A DNA stretch of 64,000 nt from Anaerolineae bacterium CG2_30_57_67 (GTDB taxonomy: Bacteria > Chloroflexota > Anaerolineae > Anaerolineales > Villigracilaceae): NCBI GenBank assembly GCA_001872455.1, contig MNXJ01000003.1, positions 35,078-99,077 of the forward strand. Reading direction: 5' to 3'. A program made the position numbers and the translations under genes. The first letter of the stretch is position 1; every line of letters begins with the position of its first letter. Below are positions 38,733 through 47,691 of the stretch, piece by piece. Below the pieces are notes generated by a model that saw only the letters and a list, made by a program, of their open reading frames with translations, did no database searches and was not told the origin of the DNA.

Positions 38733-39236
38733 TTACCCCTTCATTGCCCAAACTCCCCACAGCCCAATCATGGTTACGCCAATCACAAACAGGGCCAAAA
38801 ATGTCCAGCCCCAGCCGATGAGGAAGGCCTGGGTTGTGCGCAGCGCAGCGCCTTTATCGCGCAGGCGCAGATACTCCGCCGCGTAAAGCGCCAGCGGCGT
38901 CACCACCAGCGCGCCGATGGGAGTCACCAAAAAACTACTGACCAGCCCCGCGCCCATACCAATCAAAATCGAACGCCAGGGCGTGCCGGTTTCGCGCAGT
39001 TTGGTCGCTAAAATGACGTTATCTACAAAACTGCCAATCACTGCCAGAACCGTAATCAGCGCAAACAGCAGCCAGTCCCAGCCATCCATGCCGCCCATCA
39101 GCGCCGAAAAAAGCATGTAGAAAAACGCCGACAGCCAGATGATGGCGATTCCCGGGAAAATGGGAAGAATCAGCCCGACCAGCCCGACCAGCATGAAGGT
39201 CAGTATGAGCGCGTGTAAAAAGATGGTGAGAAACAT
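38733..39236 (-). CDS. DUF456 family membrane protein
   Basis: LVGLVGLILPIFPGIAIIWLSAFFYML, LAVIGSFVDNVILATKLRETGTPWRSILIGMGAGLVSSFLVTPIG: typical DUF456 pattern. Confidence 0.82.
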   Translation of the reverse strand: MFLTIFLHALILTFMLVGLVGLILPIFPGIAIIWLSAFFYMLFSALMGGMDGWDWLLFALITVLAVIGSFVDNVILATKLRETGTPWRSILIGMGAGLVSSFLVTPIGALVVTPLALYAAEYLRLRDKGAALRTTQAFLIGWGWTFLALFVIGVTMIGLWGVWAMKG

Positions 39237-39266
39237 GGCGGGTAGTTGTCCGGTGACGGGGTCAGG

Positions 39267-40541
39267 TTATTGCCCGCGGATGATGTCCACGCCGCCCATC
39301 CAGGGGCGCAGCACTTCGGGAATGACGATCGAGCCATCGGCCTGCTGATAGTTTTCCATCACCGCAATCAGCGTGCGCGGCAGACCCAGGCCAGAGCCGT
39401 TGAGCGTGTTCAGCAGGCGCGCCTTGCCGCCATCCGTTGGGCGATATTTGATGTTGGCGCGCCGCGATTGAAAATCGCCCACGTTGGAAATGGATGAAAC
39501 TTCCAGCCACTCGTCGCAGCCCGGCGCCCAGACTTCCAGGTCGTAGGTCATGCGCGCGCCAAAGCCCAAATCGCCGGAGCATAACCGTTTGACGCGGTAG
39601 GTCAGCCCCAGCCCGGCGCAGGTCGCTTCCGCGTCCGCCAGCATTTTCAGGTGCTCGGCTTCCGCCGCTTCGGGCAGGCAATAGGTGTACATTTCCACTT
39701 TGTCAAACTGATGCCCGCGTTTAATGCCGCGCACATCGCGCCCGGCGCTCATTTTCTCGCGCCGGAAACATGGCGTGTAGGCAGTGTAGTGACGCGGCAG
39801 GCTGGCCTCGTCCAAAACCTCGTCCATGTGCAGCCCGGTCAGCGGAATTTCGGCGGTGGGCACAAAATAATAATCTTCCTGGTGGTCTTTGTACAAATTA
39901 TCGGCAAATTTGGGCAACTGCCCCGCGCCAAAAACCGTCGCTGTTTTGACCATGAACGGCAGGTATTGCTCGGTGTAGCCCTGGCGGATGTGCAAATCCA
40001 ACATCCAGGCAATCAGCGCGCGCTGCAGGCGGGCGCCCGGCCCGCTGAGCACGTAAAAGCGCGAACCAGTTAATTTGCTGCCGCGTTCAAAATCAATAAT
40101 GCCCAGCGCCGGGCCAAGTTCCCAGTGCGGCTTGGGCGCAAAAGCGAACTGCTTTTGTGCGCCTTCCACGCGCAGCACCACATTTTCGCTGTCGTCCTTG
40201 CCGTAGGGCGTGCGCTCATCTGGCAGGTTGGGCAAAACAGAAACCAGCCGCGTCAATTCTGTCTCGACTTCGGCCAATTCCTTATCCAGCGCAGAAATTT
40301 TCTCGCCCACAGCGCGCATCGCCTCAATTTTTGCCTGGCGCTCGTCAGCCTGCCTCATCTGGCTGATTTCCTTGGAGACGGCGTTGCGCTCCGATTTCAA
40401 GACTTCCACCGCCGCAATTTTTTCGCGGCGCGCCGCGTCCAGCGTCAAAATGACGTCCACCGGCGCGGGGTCATCCTGCCGGTCGCGCAGTGATTTGCGG
40501 ACAAGTTCCGGATTTTCACGAATTAAATTTATGTCGAGCAT
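39267..40541 (-). CDS. serS: Serine--tRNA ligase
   Basis: MLDINLIRENPELVRKSLRDR; ARLQRALIAWMLDLH, FRREKMSAGRDVRGIKRGHQFDKVEMYTY, motif 3 LNGSGLGLPRTLIAVMENYQQADGSIVIPEVLRPWMGG. Confidence 0.98.
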   Translation of the reverse strand: MLDINLIRENPELVRKSLRDRQDDPAPVDVILTLDAARREKIAAVEVLKSERNAVSKEISQMRQADERQAKIEAMRAVGEKISALDKELAEVETELTRLVSVLPNLPDERTPYGKDDSENVVLRVEGAQKQFAFAPKPHWELGPALGIIDFERGSKLTGSRFYVLSGPGARLQRALIAWMLDLHIRQGYTEQYLPFMVKTATVFGAGQLPKFADNLYKDHQEDYYFVPTAEIPLTGLHMDEVLDEASLPRHYTAYTPCFRREKMSAGRDVRGIKRGHQFDKVEMYTYCLPEAAEAEHLKMLADAEATCAGLGLTYRVKRLCSGDLGFGARMTYDLEVWAPGCDEWLEVSSISNVGDFQSRRANIKYRPTDGGKARLLNTLNGSGLGLPRTLIAVMENYQQADGSIVIPEVLRPWMGGVDIIRGQ

Positions 40542-40589
40542 GGCAACTCCATCAGAAAAAGAATGGGCGGATTATAACAAATTGCCGCT

Positions 40590-42407
40590 TCACGGCCCCA
40601 GCAGAATTAAATCACCGGCGCCAACGCGCAGCCGGACAACCGTCATCGGAAAGGGCAGAAAAAAGCCAGCAGGCAGTTCGGCATTGGGGTTTTCGGGAGC
40701 CGCGAGCAGCGGAAGCGCATCGAGGAACGATTCTGCCGCGCGAATCGACTCGGCGGGAGCCTGAATCCAGGCCATTGGGCCGTTTTCCAGCCCAAAACCC
40801 ACCCGCCCCGGCAATTTTTCCAGCCGGTAGCGTCCGTCCCAGCCGGGGGAAAAGCGTTCGGCGGGGTTGACTGCCAGCGCCACCAGCGTTTCGCCCGGCG
40901 AGTTGAAGGTCACTTCCAGCCCGCGTGCGGTCAGCGTAAAGGTCTTTTGGCGCGTTGCCGCCGTCAAACGCAGCGAGGTCGCGCCCCCTTTTTCGGCCTG
41001 ATAGCGCCGCAAGGGGTCATCGCCATCGGCAAACGAACCGTCAATTTGCCCGGGGTCTGCGCCCGCGCCTTTGGAAAAATCCCAGCGCGAGGCGTCGCTC
41101 AGGCCGAGAAAAAACTGTCCGCTTGGCGCCAGCCATTGGTCAGCGCCGCTGAAAAAATGGGTCACTTTGCCGCCGCGCAAATCAATCGCCGCGAAAAAGC
41201 GCAGTGAGCTCAGCCAGCACCAATCGGTTTCACAAATCAGCCCGGCTTGCGGTTGCGCCTGCCAGGCCTGCAGGCGCGACCAAACCAGCAATTCGTCTGC
41301 GTAGGCGGCGGTCAGGCGCGGGTCGGTGGATGGCGTGCGCTGCGCCAACCGGGCCAGCGCCGCCGTTGACACGGGGTCGAAGCGCGTTTCGTCGGTCTGC
41401 GGCAGCGGAAAATTGCCGATTTGCGCCGAAAAGTAGGGGCGCGCTGTCAGCCAGGCCAGCGCCGGGGCGGCGTATTCGCCCGTGCCCCAGGTGGATTTTT
41501 GAAAATCGCCGCCCAGGGTGAGCGGCTGGTGAGCAATCAGGTTTTCGTAGAGCAGGCGGCGCGTTCCGAGCGGGAAACCTGCGCGGGTCAGGTCGGGCTG
41601 CGGGGCAATTTGCGGCGCGGCGCTGACGGTGAAGGTGGCGCCGCTGTCGGCCAGGTCAAAGGCGCGGGCGGCGAAGTGGCTGACGGCCCGCGAGTCGCTT
41701 TCGGCGGGGGAAAACATCACGGCGGGCAATTCCAGCAGGCCAGCCGCTTCCATGCGTCGAATTTGGTTCAGCGCGCCGAGCGCGTCGAGGGCGGGCAGGG
41801 CGAAGGGCGTTTCTAAATCTAGCAGGGTGAGCGGGATGGCGTTTTGTTCGGCGGCGTCGAGCAGCCCCTTCAGGCCGTGACGTTCACCGCGCGGGCCGCT
41901 GTGGGCCGCGTCCCAGCGGCGCAGGGCTTGTGCGGGCGTGGCGGCGGGTTCAAAGGTGTTAAAAAAAACAAAATTCAGGGGCAACGGCGCGGCGGGCGGC
42001 AGGCCGTCAGCGGAGGCGGAAAGGGTTTCACCGTTCAGCCGGGCGCGGATTTGCGCCTGGGGCGGGCAGTCGGGCAGGGAAATGGTGAGCGTGTCCAGCG
42101 CAGAATCCACGCGCAGGTGGGTGCGCGGCGGCGCGAGTTGGTCGGCGCGGAAGGTGTAGTTCCGCTGGTTGAGGCTAATTTCCAGTTGGTAGGCGGGCGC
42201 TTCGGGCAGGTCGAGCAGGTCGAGCCGAATTTCGCAGCGGGTGGCCTGACGGCGAATCAGCAGGGCGCGTAAATTTTCGGCGGCAGAGGCGTTCAGGGCG
42301 CGAAAATCTGCGGCGCGCCAGGTATCGTGGGGCGTGGCGGCTTTTGCCAGGGTTTGCCCGCCCCAAAAAGCCAGCGCCAGCAAGACGAGAAGGAAAATGC
42401 GTCGCAT
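40590..42407 (-). CDS. Hypothetical exported protein (605 aa)
   Basis: N-terminal signal peptide MRRIFLLVLLALAFWGGQTLAKAATP; no family recognised with confidence. Confidence 0.7.
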   Translation of the reverse strand: MRRIFLLVLLALAFWGGQTLAKAATPHDTWRAADFRALNASAAENLRALLIRRQATRCEIRLDLLDLPEAPAYQLEISLNQRNYTFRADQLAPPRTHLRVDSALDTLTISLPDCPPQAQIRARLNGETLSASADGLPPAAPLPLNFVFFNTFEPAATPAQALRRWDAAHSGPRGERHGLKGLLDAAEQNAIPLTLLDLETPFALPALDALGALNQIRRMEAAGLLELPAVMFSPAESDSRAVSHFAARAFDLADSGATFTVSAAPQIAPQPDLTRAGFPLGTRRLLYENLIAHQPLTLGGDFQKSTWGTGEYAAPALAWLTARPYFSAQIGNFPLPQTDETRFDPVSTAALARLAQRTPSTDPRLTAAYADELLVWSRLQAWQAQPQAGLICETDWCWLSSLRFFAAIDLRGGKVTHFFSGADQWLAPSGQFFLGLSDASRWDFSKGAGADPGQIDGSFADGDDPLRRYQAEKGGATSLRLTAATRQKTFTLTARGLEVTFNSPGETLVALAVNPAERFSPGWDGRYRLEKLPGRVGFGLENGPMAWIQAPAESIRAAESFLDALPLLAAPENPNAELPAGFFLPFPMTVVRLRVGAGDLILLGP

Positions 42408-42425
42408 GGGAAATGGGCCGGGCGT

Positions 42426-43247
42426 TTACTCCAGCGGTTTACAGTACGAGGGCTGCTCGGCGGCGGTGATGCAGTAGGCCCAGACGCCGTCAAAATTTAC
42501 CAAAATATCCACCTGGTCGAAGGTGCTGTTGTAGTTGGTGACAATCATCTGATAGGGCAAACCAGCGCGGTCTTTGAATTGGTTGAGGGCGCCGGTGTGC
42601 ATTTTACGCGCCAGGGCTTTATCCACCTGCGTCAGGTCGTTGGCGGCGATGAATTGGATGGTTCTATTCAGGCTGATCAGCGGGGTGCGCAGGCGGGCGT
42701 GCATGGTGCTGTCGGCAAACAGCCCGGCCAGGGTGAAGACGGTCATCGCCAAAATGACGGGCCCGGTGAGCGCCCCGGCGGCGGTGGAAAGGCGGGTTTG
42801 TTCCACCATGGGCACTTCCACCGCGCCCAGAATCAGCGCGGTGACGCCGAACACGACGGCGTTGATGCTGCTGAAAACGCCTTGCGAATCGGCGATGGGC
42901 AAATTCAGACGCCCGACTAGGTCGGGGTTGAGCAGGGGCGCCAGCCAGGGCCAGATGCTGAAGGTCAGCAGCGGGGTGAAAATGGCTGGTACGAGCGCCG
43001 CCAGCAGCCAAAAAAGCGCTCCGAGCAGGGCTTTTTCCAGGCGCATGGTCAGCCATCCGGCCAGGCCAAAGGTCAGCAGGCAGGCCGCCAGACCAATCAG
43101 AAAACGCGCCCAGGGCAGCATGGCGCGCGCCTGCCAGAGCAGCAGCGCGTCCCAGCCCCAAAGGGCGGCAGCCAGCGCGAAACCGGCGAACAGGCCGTAG
43201 ATCAGACCGGCGCGAGCAAGACGATCGTTGGAAAAGAAATTGTTCAT
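42426..43247 (-). CDS. Hypothetical multi-pass membrane protein
   Basis: Several hydrophobic helices (GLIYGLFAGFALAAALWGWDALLL, FLIGLAACLLTFGLAGWL); start overlaps the upstream gene end. Confidence 0.7.
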   Translation of the reverse strand: MNNFFSNDRLARAGLIYGLFAGFALAAALWGWDALLLWQARAMLPWARFLIGLAACLLTFGLAGWLTMRLEKALLGALFWLLAALVPAIFTPLLTFSIWPWLAPLLNPDLVGRLNLPIADSQGVFSSINAVVFGVTALILGAVEVPMVEQTRLSTAAGALTGPVILAMTVFTLAGLFADSTMHARLRTPLISLNRTIQFIAANDLTQVDKALARKMHTGALNQFKDRAGLPYQMIVTNYNSTFDQVDILVNFDGVWAYCITAAEQPSYCKPLE

Positions 43248-44323
43248 GGTTTTGGAAGTGGATTGCCTTGGTTATCGAAATAAGGGAGCGTTGAACTATC
43301 GCTGTTAAGTGTAATGTAGCTGGAGGCTACCCAGCCAAAGCCGCCTGGCGCGGCGGCATACTGGATTTGATACCAGAGCCCGTTGAGGGTCAGTCCGGTC
43401 AATATCACCGTGTCTTTGGCGTTGAGCAAACCCAGTGAGTCGAATGACGAGGCCGGGCCGCTGCGCACGTTGATTTGGGCGGTGACGCTGCCGGTTGGCG
43501 CGGCAGGCGTGGCGCTGGCAGAAACAGTCGCCGGCGGCAGCGTTGCCAGCGTTTCGGGCGCGGCGGGCGTCAGCGGGTTGCCGAGCAGGTCAAATTCGGG
43601 CGCGCCGCCCAGCCCGTCGAGGATGGTCACCAGGCTGGTGGCAATCCACGCCCGCGCGTTTGGCCCGGACGGATATTCAAATTGTAACCAGGCCTTTTCG
43701 TCGGCCTGGCCGGTGATGGTGAGCAGCGTCCCACCCGGCAGCGTTCCCAGCGTCATACAGCCCACGCTGGGGCAGACGCGCATATAGGCCAGGTCATTGA
43801 CCTTCAGCATGCGGACGCCCGGCGCGGGAGTATTAATCGGCAGCGGCGCGGTGGGCGCATCAAAAAGTACCGGCGGGTAGAGGGTAGGCACGCCTTCTGG
43901 TGACGCGTACAACGCAATCGGCAGGCGGGTCAGGTCGCCATTCAACTGGATGGCTTTGGCAGTAACCCAGCCGGCGCCGGTTGGCGATTCTGAAAAAAGG
44001 ATGTACAGCCAGTTGGCGCGGTCGTTGCGCGCGATGACATTCACCCGCTGATTGTACAGCAGGCCGCCCAGCCGGTCGCCAATTCCCTTGCTTGGATAAT
44101 TGCGCACGTTGGTCGGGGCGGTTATCACGCCGAGCATGGGTTCGATGGTTGGCATGATGGTCGGCGTCAGCGTCGGCGCGGGCGTCAGGCTGGCGGTTGG
44201 CTGCGGCGTATTGGTCGCGCTGGGCGCGCTGGTCGGCAGCGGGTTGGCGGTTGGCGTCGGCGTGGCTGGCGTACCGCAGGCCGTCAGCAGAAAAATTATC
44301 AGAAAAAGCAAATATTTTTTCAT
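43244..44323 (-). CDS. SH3-domain lipoprotein
   Basis: Lipobox LLTACGTP, Thr/Pro linker, repeated bacterial SH3 motifs (TNVRNYPSKGIGDRLGGLLYNQRVNVIARN; INVRSGPASSFDSLGLLNAKDTVILTGL). Confidence 0.85.
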   Translation of the reverse strand: MKKYLLFLIIFLLTACGTPATPTPTANPLPTSAPSATNTPQPTASLTPAPTLTPTIMPTIEPMLGVITAPTNVRNYPSKGIGDRLGGLLYNQRVNVIARNDRANWLYILFSESPTGAGWVTAKAIQLNGDLTRLPIALYASPEGVPTLYPPVLFDAPTAPLPINTPAPGVRMLKVNDLAYMRVCPSVGCMTLGTLPGGTLLTITGQADEKAWLQFEYPSGPNARAWIATSLVTILDGLGGAPEFDLLGNPLTPAAPETLATLPPATVSASATPAAPTGSVTAQINVRSGPASSFDSLGLLNAKDTVILTGLTLNGLWYQIQYAAAPGGFGWVASSYITLNSDSSTLPYFDNQGNPLPKP

Positions 44324-44332
44324 AAAATTGGT

Positions 44333-45472
44333 TTACGGCTGGGTGGAAATCGTCAGCGTGTAGCGCACATAGCGGATATCGGTGGCCGAGCCGTCGGCGC
44401 TGAGTTTGAGCAGGGCGGGTTGGCCGCCCAACACGCGCACGGCCACATCATATTGTCCGCACAGCAGGCCGGGGAAATCCTGCGCCAACAGGCCGTTTTG
44501 ACGCAGTTCGGCGTGGAGCGCGCCGTTACCTTCACACATCAGCGAAAAATATAAAATCGTCGCCTGGCCGTCCTGCGGCGTCACCACGGTAAATTCCAGC
44601 CAGTCGGCGGCGTCGCCAAACGGCGCGGATAAATCGCTGGTGTAGGCAATCAGACGCGGGCCAGAGGGCGCAAACGTCAGGCGTACCGCCGGGTTTTCTG
44701 CCGAGTCGACGTCTTCGGGCGCGGCGGAATACGTCGCCGGGGGCGGGGTGGGCGTCGTCCCGGCCTCGCCGCTCAGCGGGTTGCCCTGCGTATCAAAAAG
44801 CGGCAAACCGCTCGGCAGCCCGTCAATTTTCAAGTAGGCGGCGGCCACCCAGGCGCGTCCGTTCTCGCCGCCCGCGTATTCGATTTGGTACCAGGTGGAA
44901 ATTTGATTAATCCCGGTCAGTGTCACCGGCGTATTGGCTTCCAGCAGGCCGAGCGACTCAAACGAAGCCGCTGGGCCGCGCCGCACATTGATTTGGCTGG
45001 TGACGCTGGCGCTGAAGGCGGGGGTGGGCGTGGTGGGCAGGGCCGTGGCTGGAGAATTTTCGGCGACGACGGGCAGTGCTTTCGCGTCCCCAGGAATTTC
45101 CAGCGCCACAGCCGTCACCCAGCCCAATCCGTTAGCGGCTTCGGGCGCGAGGATTTGAATCCACGCCCCGGCGGAATCGCGCCCGGTGGCTTGCACCTGC
45201 ACCCCGGCGGGCAGCAGATTCAGCGCAGCAGAATCGGCGCTGGGCGCGGCGCGCACATTTACCTGAACAATGGTGGTCGCGCTGGTGGTTGGCGCGGCCT
45301 GGCTGGGCGCGTTGGTCGTTGGCGCTTCGGCTGTCGGCGGCCGGGGCTGCGTCGTCATCACTGGCAGGGTGGCAGTGAAAAAAGGCAGCGGGCTGGGCGT
45401 GGCCGTGGCCGCGGGCGTTGCCGGGGCGCAGGCTGCCAGAAAAAGCATTAGAACAGGCAAAAATTTTCGCAT
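44333..45472 (-). CDS. SH3-domain lipoprotein (tandem paralog)
   Basis: Lipobox FLAACAPA; VNVRAAPSADSAALNLLPAGVQVQATG; INVRRGPAASFESLGLLEANTPVTLTGI. Confidence 0.85.
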   Translation of the reverse strand: MRKFLPVLMLFLAACAPATPAATATPSPLPFFTATLPVMTTQPRPPTAEAPTTNAPSQAAPTTSATTIVQVNVRAAPSADSAALNLLPAGVQVQATGRDSAGAWIQILAPEAANGLGWVTAVALEIPGDAKALPVVAENSPATALPTTPTPAFSASVTSQINVRRGPAASFESLGLLEANTPVTLTGINQISTWYQIEYAGGENGRAWVAAAYLKIDGLPSGLPLFDTQGNPLSGEAGTTPTPPPATYSAAPEDVDSAENPAVRLTFAPSGPRLIAYTSDLSAPFGDAADWLEFTVVTPQDGQATILYFSLMCEGNGALHAELRQNGLLAQDFPGLLCGQYDVAVRVLGGQPALLKLSADGSATDIRYVRYTLTISTQP

Positions 45473-45567
45473 GGAGGCATTGTAACAAAAAAGGCGAAAC
45501 TCCAGAATTATTTAACTGATGTTACGCAGCAACAACCCTGTGGTGCGCGTGGTTGCACCGCGGAAAC

Positions 45568-45601
45568 CGGAAAGTTCTGGCACTAGTACCGGAACTTTCC
45601 G
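45568..45601. repeat. Hairpin 1 of intergenic palindrome cluster
   Basis: cggaaagttctgg-cactagta-ccggaactttccg. Confidence 0.85.
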
Positions 45602-45606
45602 ATTTT

Positions 45607-45646
45607 GTAGGGTAAAAACGGCTGAATTGCGCCGTTTTTACCCTAC
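45607..45646. repeat. Hairpin 2 of intergenic palindrome cluster
   Basis: gtagggtaaaaacggc-tgaattgc-gccgtttttaccctac, perfect 16-bp arms. Confidence 0.9.
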
Positions 45647-45822
45647 ATCTTTATAAAGTTCCGGCACTAGAGCCGTTGGATAGGCGCTGAATAGTGATGA
45701 ACCCGTCCAAAAGATTGGCAAAATGGGCAGCCAACAGTGGCGCAAATCTGTGATTTGCGCGGGCTTGCCCCACCTGCCCCGTTTTTCGGAGAGACTCTAA
45801 AAATTGGCGTCAGCCAAATTGC

Positions 45823-45844
45823 AGCACGACATAAATGTCGTGCT
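45823..45844. repeat. Small palindrome (REP-like) copy
   Basis: agcacgacat-aa-atgtcgtgct, followed by acgg. Confidence 0.75.
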
Positions 45845-45867
45845 ACGGTGTAGCCGCGCAACATCAG

Positions 45868-46413
45868 CTATTTTACAATGGCAGCTCGCGCGCGGAGCGC
45901 CAACCCAATCAGGCTGTAGAGCAGGCCAAGCAGCAGCAGCGCAAACTTGATATTAACGAACGTGTAGACAATGGCAACACTGGTATCGTTGCCGTAGCCA
46001 TTCAGCGCCAGGTAAAGGCCCACGTTTTCGAGTGCATCACAGGCGACGGCCAGCAGGACGCCCCAGCCGAGCCAATTGCCCAGGGTTTGCCAGCGTCCCG
46101 CTGAAAGTTGGCGCGAGGCCAGCAAAATCGCCAGCCCCAGCGCCAGCGCGTACACCGGCATAAAGAGATAATCCAGGCCGAGGCCAAAGGCGGCGCTGAT
46201 GCGGGCGGGCAAGCTCCACGAGCCGATGATTTGTCCTGCTTCGTGGGCGTTGCGCGCAAACTCGAAGGTAATGATGCCTGCCGGGGCGGCGCGCGTTTTC
46301 AGCCAGGTATCCAACGCCTGAAAGACGCCAAAAATCGTCAGCGTCAGCGCAAAAAACAACCAGAAGAGCGGTTTGCGCCGCGGCGCGGGGATAAATTCCA
46401 GCGGGTGATTCAT
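45868..46413 (-). CDS. Hypothetical membrane protein
   Basis: Hydrophobic helices, coupled by a 4-nt overlap to the downstream-numbered GNAT-like gene. Confidence 0.65.
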   Translation of the reverse strand: MNHPLEFIPAPRRKPLFWLFFALTLTIFGVFQALDTWLKTRAAPAGIITFEFARNAHEAGQIIGSWSLPARISAAFGLGLDYLFMPVYALALGLAILLASRQLSAGRWQTLGNWLGWGVLLAVACDALENVGLYLALNGYGNDTSVAIVYTFVNIKFALLLLGLLYSLIGLALRARAAIVK

Positions 46414-47540
46414 ATATTTCTCCAGTACACGCGGTGATTTTTGTATTCGACGCCGTTCAGGTTTTTCAAATCTGCGCGCATTTGCGCCGCGCTTTCGGCG
46501 ACTTGCGTCATTTCGACGTGCTTGAATTGGCCGAAGGTCAGCAGGGTTTGGCCGAGTTCGTCATAGAGCAGGGCGTTGCCGCCATGACCGTGAAAGGCGG
46601 GCAAAATTCCCATGCCGTTGGCCGAGACGGTGTCGGTGCGCTTCATCTCCAGCAGCAGGTCGGGCAGGCCAAAGGGCAGCAGGTGACCGCGAGCGCGCTG
46701 CAGCGCGGCGGAAACATCCGGGAAGCCAAACAGGAATCCGACCACGTCCTCGCCGTGCGTGATGATTTTAATGAGACGGTGGTCGGCGACGGTGATGATG
46801 TTTTCGACCACAAATTTGATTTCGGCGGGTGTCAGCGGCGAATATTCCCAGTTGTTGACGAAGGCCTGGTTGTAGGCTGTGCCGATGCGCCCGGCCCAGG
46901 CGGCCAGTTCGCGCTTGTTTTTGAACTGTTTGACGGCCAAATTTCCGCGCTCGGCCACGCGCCTGGCGATGCGCGCCACGCGCTCTGGAATTTGGAAACT
47001 GCTGGCGGGCAGATAGCACGAGACAAAATCCACTTCTTTTTCAAAACCGGCGGCTTCCACCAGACGCGGGTAGTAGGCGTAGTTGTAGTTCATCATGGTC
47101 ATCATCTGCCGTTGGTCGAAACCCTCGATGAGAATGCCGTACCCGTCGAGCGGCCCCATGCCCTTCGGGCCGACGACCCGCTTCAGGCCGCGCGCCCGCG
47201 CCCAGGCGAAAACGGCCTCGAAGAGCGCCTGCGAAACCTGCAGGTCGTCTACGCTTTCGAAGAAATAAAATTCCGCGTCGCGCGTGGCGTGATACTGGTT
47301 AAACGGCTTATTCTCCAGCGCGGCGATGCGCCCCATAACCTGCCCATCGCGCAGCGCCAGGAAAAAATCGGCGTCGGAGTGTTCGTAGAAGGGATGTTTT
47401 TCACGGTTGAGAAACAGCCGCGCATCCAGCAAAAGCGGCGGCACCCACTGCGGGCAGTTGCGGTAATGCTGATAAGAAAATTGGATGAAGCGTTCCACCT
47501 CGCCGCGCTGATGGGTGTCTATTTTTCGAATTTCCAACAT
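46410..47540 (-). CDS. GNAT-like N-acyltransferase superfamily protein
   Basis: MLEIRKIDTHQRGEVERFIQFSYQHYRNCPQWVPPLLLDARLFLNREKHPFYEHSDADFFLALRDGQVMGRIAAL; VGPKGMGPLDGYGILIEGF. ATG at 47540 preferred. Confidence 0.75.
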   Translation of the reverse strand: MLEIRKIDTHQRGEVERFIQFSYQHYRNCPQWVPPLLLDARLFLNREKHPFYEHSDADFFLALRDGQVMGRIAALENKPFNQYHATRDAEFYFFESVDDLQVSQALFEAVFAWARARGLKRVVGPKGMGPLDGYGILIEGFDQRQMMTMMNYNYAYYPRLVEAAGFEKEVDFVSCYLPASSFQIPERVARIARRVAERGNLAVKQFKNKRELAAWAGRIGTAYNQAFVNNWEYSPLTPAEIKFVVENIITVADHRLIKIITHGEDVVGFLFGFPDVSAALQRARGHLLPFGLPDLLLEMKRTDTVSANGMGILPAFHGHGGNALLYDELGQTLLTFGQFKHVEMTQVAESAAQMRADLKNLNGVEYKNHRVYWRNI

Positions 47541-47691
47541 CGGGTTGCCTCCTGCCGGGTCTTGGGAATGCGTGTTAATATAACACCACCCTCTCAAAAT
47601 TGTTTGTGACAAATTGGTGACGTCCATCCATTGAATTTTCCCGCGTATTTTCGCACAATCAAGAGGCTACTTCATCATTCAAGGAGAAACC

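Noticed and set aside
47628-47691. THF or other riboswitch upstream of fhs
   Set aside because: Spacer is short and shows no convincing aptamer elements.
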